A DNA stretch of 64,000 nt, taken from Litomosoides sigmodontis (Eukaryota > Nematoda > Chromadorea > Rhabditida > Onchocercidae). The stretch lies in contig OY718804.1 of assembly GCA_963070105.1 (NCBI GenBank), positions 1,732,772 through 1,796,771 on the forward strand, given 5' to 3'. Each line of letters starts with the position of its first letter. Position 1 is the stretch's first letter. A model generated the notes under the pieces. It worked only from the letters and a program-made list of their open reading frames with translations, did no database searches and was not told where the DNA came from. This document shows positions 1 to 13,500 of the stretch, one piece after another. A program made the translations under genes and the position numbers.

Positions 1-1398
1 CTACTACTACTACTATTACTGCAACTAACCAACAACAGGACGACCAAAAGCGCCACGCGCCACTACCACTTCAATCCTTTTCCTATCAACTGATAATTAT
101 TATTCGTTTCCATTCATTACTGCTTAATTTCATCTTCCACCACTTTCTTTGCAATTAATTTTGCTATCATTGTCACTGTTATTATCATTACCGTTATCTC
201 TTATCAGTTATTATTATCATTTTATTAACCATTATTATCATTCATAATTGTGATTCTTATTATCGATTACTGTTAGTTCAATTTTCAGCTTTATTACTAG
301 GCTGATGATAGCAGTAATAATAGCTATTATTATCGTTCACTGTAATAAATTGAAATCATTTATTATTTGAATTTTTATACTTAATTACTAGATCGCGTGA
401 TATCAATTATAATAGTACTTGTAATTATCATTTGTTTTTATCATTCATTATTATTATTATCGTTTATTACTGTTATTAGTATCATTGTTATTATTCATTA
501 TTATCATTCCTTATAATCTAATTGCGATCATCGATTGTAATTCATTTTTTAAATCTTTATGCTTAATTACTATCCAATGATAATAGTCATTATAGTCATT
601 TTGTTAGAGTTTAATTAAGATCACAAACCAGGAGAGAGAGAGAGAGGGAGGGCGGGAGGGAGGGAGGGAGAGAGAGAGAAGAAAGAGAGCAAAATGGAAA
701 ATGATTGGAGTAGGTAGGAGAGAAGAGTGAAGACATTTGTCGTCGACATTTCTTCCTAAATCTAAACTACGTTATCACATCCTTCTCTTCACCTCTCCTC
801 CTCTACTTCATACATTCTGTACTTTTATCACAAATTTAAATTTTATTTTAAAATTATCTCACTAACTATATTCATCCTTCTCTTCCTCAAATAATGAGCT
901 ATTAGGAATGATTATTATGGATGAAAAAATGTTTCATTTTTTTGCTAATTCAAGCGAATTTTTCTTTTTTGTACTTTATATTTCATTTCAAAATTACGTT
1001 TGGATATTCCATGTTTTAATTTCCTATTTCAATTTTCTATTCCAATACTTATATTTCCAAAGAATTGCAGTTTTTTCTTTCCTTTTCCTCTTTGTCTTAG
1101 CCACTAAAATGTTACATTGTTTATGAAACGGAATGTGAATGAGTGAGTGCTCATGGCTCTTTCATACATTTTTATATTCATTTTTTCCTTTCCACCTCTT
1201 CCTTTTTTGCTAATCCTTTCATTTCCTTATTTTTAAATCAATGGGCGCTAAAATTTTAGCTTTTAAATTAATTAACACAAAAAAAAACTTGTAAATTTTA
1301 AGATTTTTCATCAATTTTCTAGCAATAAAAAAAAAAGAATAATTAATCAAAAATTTTAATTTTACAATTTTTGGAATAAAACGAACTGAAAGACAGGA

Positions 1399-1429
<31 letters not shown>

Positions 1430-2262
1430 AAAGCGAGACGAAAGATAAAAGAAGGGATCAATAAATTAAGTTGGAGTTCGTTCCGTTCGTATTTTTCATT
1501 TCCCGTTTCAGTATTTTATTTCGTATGTTTGCGTTTAATTTCGTTTTGTTCATTTCAAGTAATTTCAACTTATTCATTTTATTATTTCATTTTTTTTTAC
1601 AGATAGAGATATACATATTGTTATGTGATAATTTTCCATATCGCTACAATTGAAATTTATTAATTTCGATTTGTTTCACTGCTGTCACGATAGCTGACTT
1701 GCCTATTGCTGCTATCATTCATAGCGATAATTTAATTTTTTCCCATCACTCACTTATTACTATTCCATAGTACTGCTGCCCCTGCATTGCTATTATCACT
1801 ACTGCTACATAGCTGATATCACCGTTATCACCATTATTATCATCGTCAATTTTCTCTCCGTTATACAGAGAAAAAAAAGCGGTACAACTATATAAATTTA
1901 ATTATTCTTTTTTAAAACAAAAAACGGGAGAAAAAAGTATATTCGGTAACAATTACTATCACTACTGCTGTATAGTAGCTAGCTAATATCACCATTATCA
2001 CTACTGCTATATAGCTAATATCACTATTATCGCAATTATTATCATCAACTTTCTCTTCGTTATATTTCATGTAGAGAGAGAGAGCCTGAGCAAGAGCGAG
2101 AGAGAAAGGGGAAAAAAGAACAGTGCAACTGTATAAATTTAATTTCTTTTTTCTTCCTTTTTGAAAAAAGTGAAGAAGAGGAAAGAGGAGCGAGAAATCC
2201 ATTCACCAGTGTTAAATTATAAATTTTTGAAAAAAGGAAAATATTTTCCACTTAAAATAATA
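1..2262. other. Repeat-rich intergenic DNA upstream of the cyclase-like gene
   Basis: No coding exon could be supported here. The first 600 bases are degenerate ATT/ATC-rich simple sequence. A purine-rich GA/GGGA tract lies at 631-680 and further GA tracts at 1397-1428 and 2071-2105. Two related ATCACTATTATC-type blocks occur around 1790-1850 and 1950-2060. The open frames present are low-complexity and lack splice-site or family support. An unrecognised 5' exon or promoter of the downstream gene could lie here. Confidence 0.5.
631..680 (+). repeat. GA/GGGA microsatellite with six G-triplets
   Basis: Purine-only tract apart from one C. Within it, 646-668 carries six GGG runs separated by single A or C bases, which fits the usual G-quadruplex pattern. 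It lies about 1.6 kb upstream of the cyclase-like start codon. Confidence 0.85.
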
Positions 2263-5200
2263 ATGGTTGTAACATTTGGTGATCAACATTTGGAGGAACT
2301 TTATCAGCAATCACTTCTGGCTCACTCACGTCTACACTTGCTACATTTGCAATGCCTTTGGATTGCCTACTATCTATTTGTTGGTTTCATTCATCTGTTA
2401 CAATTTGATTTTATGCTTATTTTAAATGGAATCAGCGCTATTCTTTGTTTTATCCTGCTAATTTGTCTACTCATTAAACCTACTGTAATTCATTGCGTAC
2501 TGTACAGCACCGTACAACTACTTGCAACAGCAACAATTGCACTGCTACCGTACGACTACGCTGCACTGCTGCCTATTTCATTAGTTATTTTTACAATTTA
2601 TACATTGATATCAATGAAGATTGCTTATTCGATGATGATTTGTGCGACACTATCAGTGCTACAATTACTTGCATTAATTTTTCTCACGCAAATTTCACTC
2701 ACAATAAGTCAGGTAAGTCAGTTCTCCCTGATTGTTCTTTTATTAATTAAACAATTAAGTGTGTAAAATATTAACAAATAGATGCGAAGGGAAAGTTAAT
2801 GGGTAAATAACAAAAAAAAAAATTCATAAGAAAATTAGAAAAGAAAATTAATAGGTAAACAAGGAGTTTTTTTTTCTTTCGCTTTTTCATTTTTTGATTT
2901 ATGACTTTAATGATTTAAAGTAAAAAATGAAACGCACAAAATTAATTAAATAAGTTAAAATGAATTAAAGAAATGAGTAAAGATTAGGGGTGATGGGCGG
3001 AAAGAAAGTTCCTCTGAAATGGTGAAAATATTACCACTTAATCACTATTAAGCAATTTTTTCAAATTACAATTGTAAAATTAAACTCAATATTACCATCC
3101 CTAACTAACGTAACTTATTTTAGGAGTGAAACATTTTTATTTTTTAAAATTTTGCAAATTTATTTGCATTTCTTCTTTTTGGTCGTTTTTTTCCTGCTCT
3201 TTTATCGAATAAAATAATTAATTCAAAAAATTCCTTTTCGATTCTAAAATAATCAAAAAATTTACTACCTTGTTCTACCATTTCATTTCACTTTTCGCGT
3301 ATTTGTAATTAGAAATTAAACATTTTAATATGCGAAATTTTATTTCATAATTTAAATGTTTACGATATTTCACTTGTTTAGTGATAAAGATATTTTGAAT
3401 AATGTCTCTAATTAATTGACCATCGAGCGAAATACATTAAATAAATTTTGCTTTACACTCTACATTTAATACTAGTAAATAAAGTAGGTCAAAGTGTACA
3501 TCGTTCATTCCTACAATTTCAATTTTAGTTTTAATTTTTGAAATATCTTATGTGGTGCACATTCATCATTTGACAAATTCTTGAATGGAAGTGAAAAAAA
3601 GAAGCGAACGATATTTCAATGAATTTTGAAAATTGTATTATTTGAAATCATTGCGAAAAACAGGAAAGAGAAAGTGGACAGGGAGAGAGAGGGAGAGAGA
3701 GTGAAGGATGAAGAGAGATGTGATGAGAGAGAATCATTAATTATAATAGGAATAAAAATAATATGAAAATTATCAGTATTACCAATAATCATCGTAATTT
3801 ACTAAATAAGTGATAAGTGATGAAGTTTCATGCAAAAAAGACGAAATAAGAATTCATATTGAATTGAATATTTGCATTTAATGAATTGTGTTTTATTGAA
3901 ATTATCAAATAATAATCACGTACAGTTACTTTTTTCTTCCTTTTCTTCTTTTCCTCCTCTTCTCTCTTGCTGCTCGTTTTGTGAAAAAATTTTTTGAAAG
4001 AAATATTTTCAAGCCTTTAGCCACTTCTGTTTTCTTCATTTTTTTGTTGCTTCCTTGCCTCTGAACTTGAAATGTGTGAAATGGTAATTTTTGCCCAAAA
4101 GACGATAGTTCGCTGTATGATTTGATGAAAGGAAAATTTTGATAAATGTTAGAGGTGAAAGTGATAGTGAAATTTTGATGAATGTTGATGAAATTTTAAA
4201 GTTTATGGTAGAGCGAAAAAACATTGGAATATCAACCAATATTATTAAAGGAATTAATCATATTCCTCTCTTGCTATTAGCTCGTGAAATTTAAGTATTA
4301 CTTTCGTTTTATTTTTTCTTTCTTTCGCTCTACTTTTTCAAATTTTTTTTTCATTGCTATTCCATCGATCATTTTTGTTTTATCTGTTTCATCTTTCTTT
4401 TTCTCTCTCTCTCTCTTTTATCCTTTCATCTACCTTTTTTTCCTTTCTTCTTTCTCTTCCTTCTCCTCTCTCCGTCGTTCACTGTTACCCTCTTGCTTCT
4501 CTCTTCATTAAATTCATTTACTATTTTCTGGGTATTGTAATAAACTATTTGATTTAAATCCCAATATAAATACTAATTAAGTGCTTGTCACAATGCACAT
4601 TTCAATAACTGAATTTAATAATCCGATTTGTTTAGTAATTCAATTAAATTCATTCAATAACTTAATTTTTATTCCATTTTGTCAAAAAAATTAATGAATA
4701 ATTAAAAATTTTACAATTAATGATATATACGTATTTTCTTCTCTCTACTTCATTAACTTCGAGAAAAGAATTTTTTCCATCAAGTTTTTTTTTTAAAAAA
4801 CGTTATACCGCTACGTTTGTGAAACATTTAAATAAACATTAATGAATTCCGAGGAAAAAAATGGATTGAATAAAATTTCCGTTTCCCAAATATTTTTCCT
4901 TTTTTGCGTTGAATTTGAAATGCTCTGGCATTCATCGATTAATCGGAATATTAATTAGTACTTATCATCATTTTGAAATGTGTAAATTTATTTCCTCCAA
5001 TATTCCCACACGTTTTTGAAACGTAAAATTTTCCAATTTCTGAATGCGAAATTTAAATGAAAAAAAACGTTAATTTATCAATTTCAAACGAAATTATGAG
5101 GAAAAAAAAGAAATTTTACTGAAAAAATTTTTAATTTCAGAAATTGTCCACAATTGCATTCAAGTTTTTAAATGACTGGTGGAATTTTTAAATTTTTAAT

Positions 5201-6725
5201 TTTTTTTATGTAAAATGAAAAATGATCATTTTAAAATGTTGCTGTTAATTGCTTCCCTTCTTGCTAAATTTAAATTATTTCGTTTTTCTTTTTTATGCGA
5301 CCCTAAATTTACAATCCTATTTAAAAATAGCAATATCGATTAGTTAGTTAATTGTTTTAATTATTGAAATTGACATGATGAAAGGTCATCTATCATTGAT
5401 CGTTTCTTTCAACATTAAAATTCTTTTTTCAAATTTATTTTATACCAGCAATTTTTCTAATTGCATTTGCAAACGATGAATTTCTTCATCTGATGTCTTT
5501 CGTTCCTTCTTTATCCTAGCAAAAAAATGTACGAAAAAATTTAAAAGTTGATAAAATTTCAAATGTCTTCTTTAAGAACACCGAGTGCATAAATGGTGGC
5601 TAATTTGCAATTTAGATTGTCTACAAAAATTAAGTAAATGATTGCAATAAATTGGTTAACAATTGTATCTTTTCGAAGTATAACCTAAAGTTCCTTTACT
5701 TATTACTTATCGTTGTACTTGTTACCTATAAAATTATCGTGCTAAAATTGCTATGAATATTTCAAATTACTATTGCATCACATGTTGCTATTGAAAAAAT
5801 TTCAAATCTATTATGTCATTTGTTTATTGCTTTTCTTTCCTCTTCATCTATTTAATTATATTTCTTTCATCTTACGCTCTCCTTCACCATGAAATTTTGA
5901 TTTTCGGATGAAAAAAAATTATTGAAAAGCTTTTTTCTTCGCATTTTTTGCTTTTTTTTTATTTTAAAAATTTCAAATTGAGAACGAATAAGTTATGATT
6001 TTTTTTTGTGTTTTTTTTTCATAAATTCTGAAATAAACACATTTGTCTAGAGTAGATGGAGGAAAAATTTATTTTTTTTCTTTATTGTTTGAAAGCATAA
6101 AAAAAGTTCATGCATGTGAAATTAGTAGTTGAAACGTTGTGCGTCACTTATCCATTCCTGCTTACTGCTTATTTATCCCTTTGCTTTCTTATCCCTTTAA
6201 TTAATCAATTTTCACCTAATATCTTATCATATCAGTGACATATGCGCCATTTTATGCTAAGACAACTTTCAACGCATTTATTTCAGTCTGCAAAACGTTA
6301 ACAAAAAAAAAAGAAAGAAACGAAAGAGAGGAGGAATTTGTTTCGTTCATTTTTTTTTTTCATATATCATTTAGTTATCAATCAACCGGAAATGCTAACA
6401 TCAAAATGAATGAGAGAAGGAAAAGGAAAGTGGGAAAAAAGTGAGAAAGAAAAAAACAAGTGAAAAAAGAAACAAAATGAAGTTTTGAGGCGGAAATGGA
6501 AGATGAAAGAATATGCCGTATATAATCTTAGCATATAATAGTAAAACATGCATCAAGCGCAAATGTCATATGAATTTTTGCATTTTAAATTCCCTTCTTT
6601 TCCTTTCATTCATTCTTCGTTTTTTTTTGCGGTTTTATTAGTAAATGTAACAGGGAGGAATGTGTAATAGTTTAAAGAAATCAGTGAAACACATTGTAAA
6701 AATAATACTATTTTAATGAACTTTT

Positions 6726-6762
<37 letters not shown>

Positions 6763-9700
6763 TTGCATCCTCGCCTTCTTTTTTTTGATTGTGAAATTGA
6801 GACTCAATTATGAAAGTGAATGGGTTAAAAAGGAGTGGGGGGGGGGAGCGGGAAAGGGCAAGAAAATAAAAGATGCATTAGCAATAATTCTTCAAATGCT
6901 AATGGATATTTTGTTATGAATCAAAAGAATGGTAATTTGGAGGAATTTTGGAGGAATAATTCAGGCAGTTAAAAAAAGGTGATAGATGGAACTGAGATAT
7001 TTCAATTATCCCATTCATTTGATTCTAAGGATATTATTTGAGTGAAATTTATTTTAATGTGACAATGATACATTTTGTATCGTTAAGTGAAATAAAAATT
7101 TCTTCACTTTCTTTTTTTTTCCTTTCATCTTTCTTTTTTTCTTAGCGCAAAATTTATTTCAAGTGAAATGAAAAAAAAATGAATTTTTAAGTGATATTGA
7201 AATTTTCAATTCGCATTTGCATTGCGCATACATTCATTTGTTGCTAATAGAGTGTCTTTTTAGGAAAAGCTTTTTTTTGTTAAAACATACAAAAATTTGC
7301 ATATTTGAATTTTTGTTGATTGTAAGTGATTGACGACATCGATTGCTTATTTTTCGATAAATCCTAGAGAAAAAAACGAAAAACAAAAATAGGTTGAAAT
7401 CCTCAGTAGCACTCATTTTCTAGCAAAAAAAAGCAATGTGGATTTATCAGTAAAAAATTTAAATGGATGAGTGTACATGTAAGATAACAACAATATTAGT
7501 GATAGCAATCACTGATAATCATTAATTAACAATATTTCATCGAACAACCTTTAATGATTTATCAAAATTTGCTAAATGGAAAATGATTACTTCATTGCTT
7601 TAGCAATCATGATTTTAAAATTGATTTGCATCAATAGTTTTTCTTTTTTTTTGCAATTCATTTCGCTTTTAATTGATATTATTGATTATTAATTGTTTTA
7701 AATTCTCAGTATCATGTCGGATATCGAACAAATTCAATTAATTCATTTAGTGAATGGAAGTTTTAAGCATCTAACATTGCCATATAAATTATAGCAGAAT
7801 GGTTGGAATTTACTGCTTCCAATGTATTTTCCGCTTTTTTTTGTAAAAAAAATTGATTTACAGGGAAATTTTTTTTTTGTGGTAACATTCAATCAATTTT
7901 GCTTTTCGTTCAATCTTCTTAACCAGTTCTTAGTGATCGTTGAAAAATTCTTTTATTCCTTTTTATTTCAGAATATATTTGAATGGAATATATTATTTGG
8001 AAGTGAAAATTAAGAGGCTTCTCAAAAATGCACTATTTCTTTCGATTTTACACAACAAAAGGTTTTTAAATGAACGCTAAAGGAGAAAACAATAATAAAA
8101 ATTACTGCTTCAAGAAAACAAATATTTCTTTTTTCTTCCTCTACCGAATGCCGCAAATCATTAAAGGAATTTTTATTTTTAAGTTATTTTCATACTTATT
8201 TCTAAACGATGGTTTGCCTCTGCTCTTCTCATCCTTTCCCTCAGAGGTTGATAATACAAATATGCGGAAAAAATAAAAATTTAAAAAAAATTTTTTTGCA
8301 TCTTTCGATATTTTATCTTTATGAAATCAAATGAAATTCACTTTTGAGTGATAAGTGTTTTACTGGCTTTTTTTTTGTTTATGAGAAATTTGCAAAATTT
8401 TCTTCTTATAATAAGTGAAATTATTTACAGCATACAAGTTGTCATTATGGTTTGTTCAGTTTTTTTCTTTTTTTCTGATGAATCACTGCTAAAAATAAAG
8501 ACAAAAATGTCGCAAATTGCGTGTTTTTGCCATTTCAATCTATTCAATTCATAATTATTCTTTGTTATGCTACGATGAATAAATTGGTTCGTAACAAAAC
8601 AACAATATTTTGATTACATCACTTCATGTTTCATCATGTGAGCAAGAATTGATAACCATATGAAATGGGAGAAAATCTACGGCACAGATAAAACGATAGC
8701 AATAATTAACAACAAAATGATAAATGAAGTAATGAGCAATATATTTTTTCTATTTACGGCGAGGCGAATAAGGAAAGAAATGAAATTAGAATGTGTAATA
8801 TTGTTGCGAATATAATGTGATTGAAATGTTAAACTTTAAACTGATGAAAGAGATGTCTTCTTGTGAAAAAAAATTCTATTCTTAGTATAATTCACTGAAT
8901 GAATTTGTCTTGTTGTTTGTGAAATAAAAAAGAGGACGGCACTGTCAGTTATCGTCGTTAATTTATTAATGAATCAAAGTAATTTAATGATCGGCTAAAA
9001 ATCACAAGCAACCGCGCACTTTTCGGTAATTGATTAGTAAGACGAGTTTATTTTAATAGCAAAACAAAAATCGTAATGGTTTTTGTCAATTTTACAAAAA
9101 ACCAACGAAGCTAAGTTTAAAAAAAAAAAGAATGAACATAAGTTATACGTATAATGCGTAAAATATTTTTCGATGCATGAGACGTTGTGCTGTTGCATAG
9201 CGTCATATGCTGGGTGTAGAATAGTTTAACTTCCCAAAGGTAGGTAGGTACCATTGATAATCTCTGAAAAAAAAAACCTGTAAAACAATTTCAGTTTTTG
9301 GCGATAGCAATTTTTCATGCTTGGGTACATTTCATTGGGTTTTATTCATATTCAACACGGGAGCAAATTTGCCGTGCCGCTTTCTTGCGTGCCAGGAATG
9401 CATTTGCGGCAGAAGAGCGCGCTAGTCAGGAAAATGCCAGGCTCGTAAGTGTCGACTTTTTTTTTTCTTTTAAATTTTCGTCATAACATAGTTTTATATT
9501 GTACATAATGAAGTGGTCGTCGATCAGTTTCTTACATTTCATATTCTATCATTTATTTTTGTTATTTAGCTGATGCAATCAAACTTTTTTACTTTCACCC
9601 GTTAAAGGAAGCAAATTTTTTTCGCATAATTTTTTAACGTGTGATTGCATGCACCTCATATTCGTAGCAGAATGATAATTTACCCTGTACAGTCATCTAT

Positions 9701-10539
9701 CTTCTATTCATGAAATGGTGCTTCAATTCTTTATATTGCTGATAAATTGCAACTTTTTGTTTCTTTTTTCGAATCCTTGGAAAGTGTTACTAAAACAGAC
9801 TTGTTTGAAGAAAAAAAAATTTTCAAACGTTTGGAAAAATTGCAACGATTTGTTACATGCATATCAATAACTCATTTTTAGCTAGCAAATTTTATCGAAA
9901 ATTATTTGTGAACGAAAAATTTTTTAAAGAATTTTAAATATGTTGAATTGAAAATTTTTTTGCCCTCAATATAATTATTCCCATAGCAAACATTTGTCAT
10001 TTAATACGAATGAAAAAGTTGGTAGTGTGCTATTTCCAGCTCATTTAATCTTCGTATTTCTCAAAGATATGAGATGAAGTATGAAGTGGAGGAGAAATTT
10101 AAAAATTTAAATGTTGTGTGTTTGTAATTGATGTAACTGAAACTGAAATGCTTATCAGTTACTCATTAAACACTTCTTTAATTTCCTCTCAATCATGCTG
10201 CATAACAATTGTGATCAATAAATTCATTTTGATAAGATTGTAGAATGAATATGTTTGAGTGCAATACACATAAATGTACACTTTCCAGTTGATTTCCCAA
10301 ATCTTCCACTTCATGTTTCCCGGTGTTCCCCAGAGAATACGCTAATCATTCATGTGTCACCATTTTCCAGTAACTTATTGTTGCAACATAAATAGCAAAA
10401 TTTATATCGTTTGCAACAATATCGACATAAAATGAAATAAATAAATGATACGCATATAAGTATTAGCAAAACTATGGAAATGTGTAAAAGCATAAATTTA
10501 CACTTATGCTTATAAAATTTACGTGATTATTACAAAGTT

Positions 10540-10570
<31 letters not shown>

Positions 10571-13500
10571 CAATATGTAAAAGAAATAAATATTCACGTT
10601 TCCACTCACATAAATATATGAAACGCTTTTCTAATCCACGTGATAATTGCAAAGTTACGCACACGTAATGCATGCAATGAATGAATGATAAGTGAAACAG
10701 AAGTAAAATTTATAAATTTCTAACAATATCACTGCTCGTACAGTTTTATTTATATTGCAGATGGATTTGTTGCAAACTGCAGTACCGTCACATTTAGTGC
10801 TTACAGCACGTCAACAATTTGCCAAATCTCCACCAACAATTTACACCGAGCATTATAAACAAACAAGGTTTTCACATTTTATCAAAATTTTCAGTTTTTA
10901 TTTTAAAAATTAAAAATGCTTTTTTTTAATTTCATTTTTGATTAAAATTTTACATTCGTATTGGTTACACACATTGCAATGTTTATGAATTACGTCTAAG
11001 TTTTGTAGCCTTTCTTTTTTGTATTTTTTCCTTTTTTTTTTAATCAAATGTAAACAATTTTGCGGGAAATTTTCAATGAATTAGTTTGTTTAGGAAGAAA
11101 ATTATCACATATTACTTGTTATCATTGATGATGAATGTTAATGATAAATAATTTAGCGAGCAAAATAATGCCTAATTTTGCATTTTTTTCTCAAAAAAAA
11201 AATATCAACAAAATTTGCAAAAAAAATAGCATCAATAAAATTTTTTTTGAAATTTCAATAAAATTTGAAAAGAAATTCAAAATTTTCTTTTTTTCTTAAG
11301 GAAATAACATTTTGCAAAAAGCAGAAAAGGAAAAAGGGAAAAGCTCTGTAAAAATTACCCTTTTATGTTTTTTTTTTGTTATATTTAATAAATGCGCTAA
11401 GTGTTAAGTGTTCATAAATTACAGTGTTGTATACTGTCGTTTGGTTGGTTTGGAAGATATTCTGTCGTGCTGTAGCGCGCAAGATTCATCACAATTATTA
11501 AATGAATTCAATTCACGAATTGATCAAATTATCAGAGTAAAGCTTTCTCTTTTTTTTTTTAGAATTTTTTTCTTTTCTTTTGCTAAATATTTTGAATGAC
11601 ATAGTAGTGGAAGAAATTTTGATTAAATTTTTGAACGAATTTCAATTAGCTACAATTTGTATTTTTATCAACAAATAAGCATGCAAATATAATGTTACTA
11701 ATGTGTTATTAACGAATTATTGATCAAAAGGATGAGGATAAATTTTGCACAAATAAATTAATTCATATATTTTATAAATTTTTAATGGTATATTTAGCAA
11801 AATAATTAAATAGTGCATCTAAGAATTTTGATAAATCTAACAAATTAAAACAATGTTGTCCTTTTCTTGCAATATCAAAATTCAATCTGTTTAATTCAAA
11901 ACTTTGGAGAGATATTTCAAACTTTAGTTGTTTAAAAGAAGAGAAGATTAATTATGAGAATTGAGGAGGCAGAAAAAACATTCAAAGATTCTATTTCATT
12001 GCTTTTTTTCCTTTTCCATTTCATTTCTTTGGAAATATTTTTTTTAAAAAAAAGCTCATTTCATTCTCGTTTTTTCCCTTCTCTTTTCATTCTTCACTTT
12101 TTTTTCTTTTTTCTTCCTTTTCTCCTTTCATCCTTACTTTCTTTTTCATTTTTGCTATGAAATTTTGAGGGTATTTTAAACTTTAAGAGAAAGTAACTTT
12201 GTAAACTGATATGTTATGTAGGGAGAAAAAGAAGAGAAAAAAAAATTTAAAATGAACGAATCTACGAAAATGCAGCAAACTGATTTAAACATTTCTTTCT
12301 ATATGTGTTAATATTGAAATGATGTAAATTTGATAGTTGAATATCATTTTCTCAAATATTTTTAAAATGACAGTAACGTTGTAGTAGGAAAAAATAGACA
12401 GTGAAAGTAAGCAGAGTGAAAAAGATGTGAAATTTTACGGATGGAAACAGCTGTTGTGATAAAAAAAAGAATTTCGGTAGGAAGAAAGGAATTAGATTTT
12501 AAAAGATTTGAGAGGAAGTAGTGAGATTGTCTAACTGACTAAAATTTTTAAGATCTTTTTTTTGAAAGAAACAAAAAAGAAAGAAAAAAAGAAATGAAAG
12601 GGACCAGTTGTTTAACGACATATACAAAAGTGAATAAACCTTTAGAACTGAAAGTTACGAAGTAAAATTTAAATTTAATTTGATTTTTTTTCTCTTTAAG
12701 ATCTTCTCGTCTGAGAAATAAATGATAAAGCATTTATGAGGTAATTTATTTGTTCACTTTTTCTAGTGAAAATTTATTTCTGCTTATTATTATCAACTTC
12801 TATTGTAATAGGAGAACTATTGGAACATCGCTTCCGTTTCATTTTTCAGGGGAAATGTAATTTGAAGTTGATTATTTAAAATTGGTTTTCTTTTTTTGCA
12901 ATTCTAAAGTATCCCACTCCCACATTCTAGAGTTTTAAACTATTATAGAAGACGCCAAATCAAGTTTGGTTTTTTTTCGATACTTCAATTTTTCCACTAT
13001 GAAAGAGCGAATGGAAAAAAAATTTTGCAGAAAAACGTGTAGCCGAAATTCTTGTGAACAGTGAGAAGAAGAATAAATAAAAAATATTTTGCAAATTGGT
13101 ATATGTGAAAATTGAAATGAAACCAGTCAGAAAATAAAATATTCGTGTTTGATAAAACGCAGTTAAGTGAAGATGACAAGAACTGCTTGGTTGTGCATAA
13201 AGTTAAGTTAAAATCGACATTGGGAATTTAAATATTTGAAAAATTTCCGCTTCAATTTCCGATTTTTATCGAATTTGAAATTTCGAATTTTTTATAGAAC
13301 AGAATTTAGAAATAACGAGTAAATAGTCAAAAAAATTTAATGTTTCAATGAACGACGAAATGAGATGAACATGAGCTATGTTCAACGTCAATGTCGCACA
13401 ACAGATATTCGTTTGTAATTTACTTTCGGTTTCTTCCGTCATCTCTCTGTGCTACACTGATTACCACCACCGCTATTAGTAGTTCTTTTTTTTCACCAGT

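Larger units (their letters stand above)
2713..9294 (+). other. 6.6-kb first intron of the cyclase-like gene
   Basis: The largest intron of the gene, bounded by gtaagt and a tttcag acceptor. It is A/T-rich with long homopolymer runs and holds GA tracts near 3681-3701, a (CT)n tract at 6728-6760 and a G-run at 6837-6858. I saw no nested gene on either strand; open frames such as 4284-4511 and 6235-6444 are low-complexity. Confidence 0.6.
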
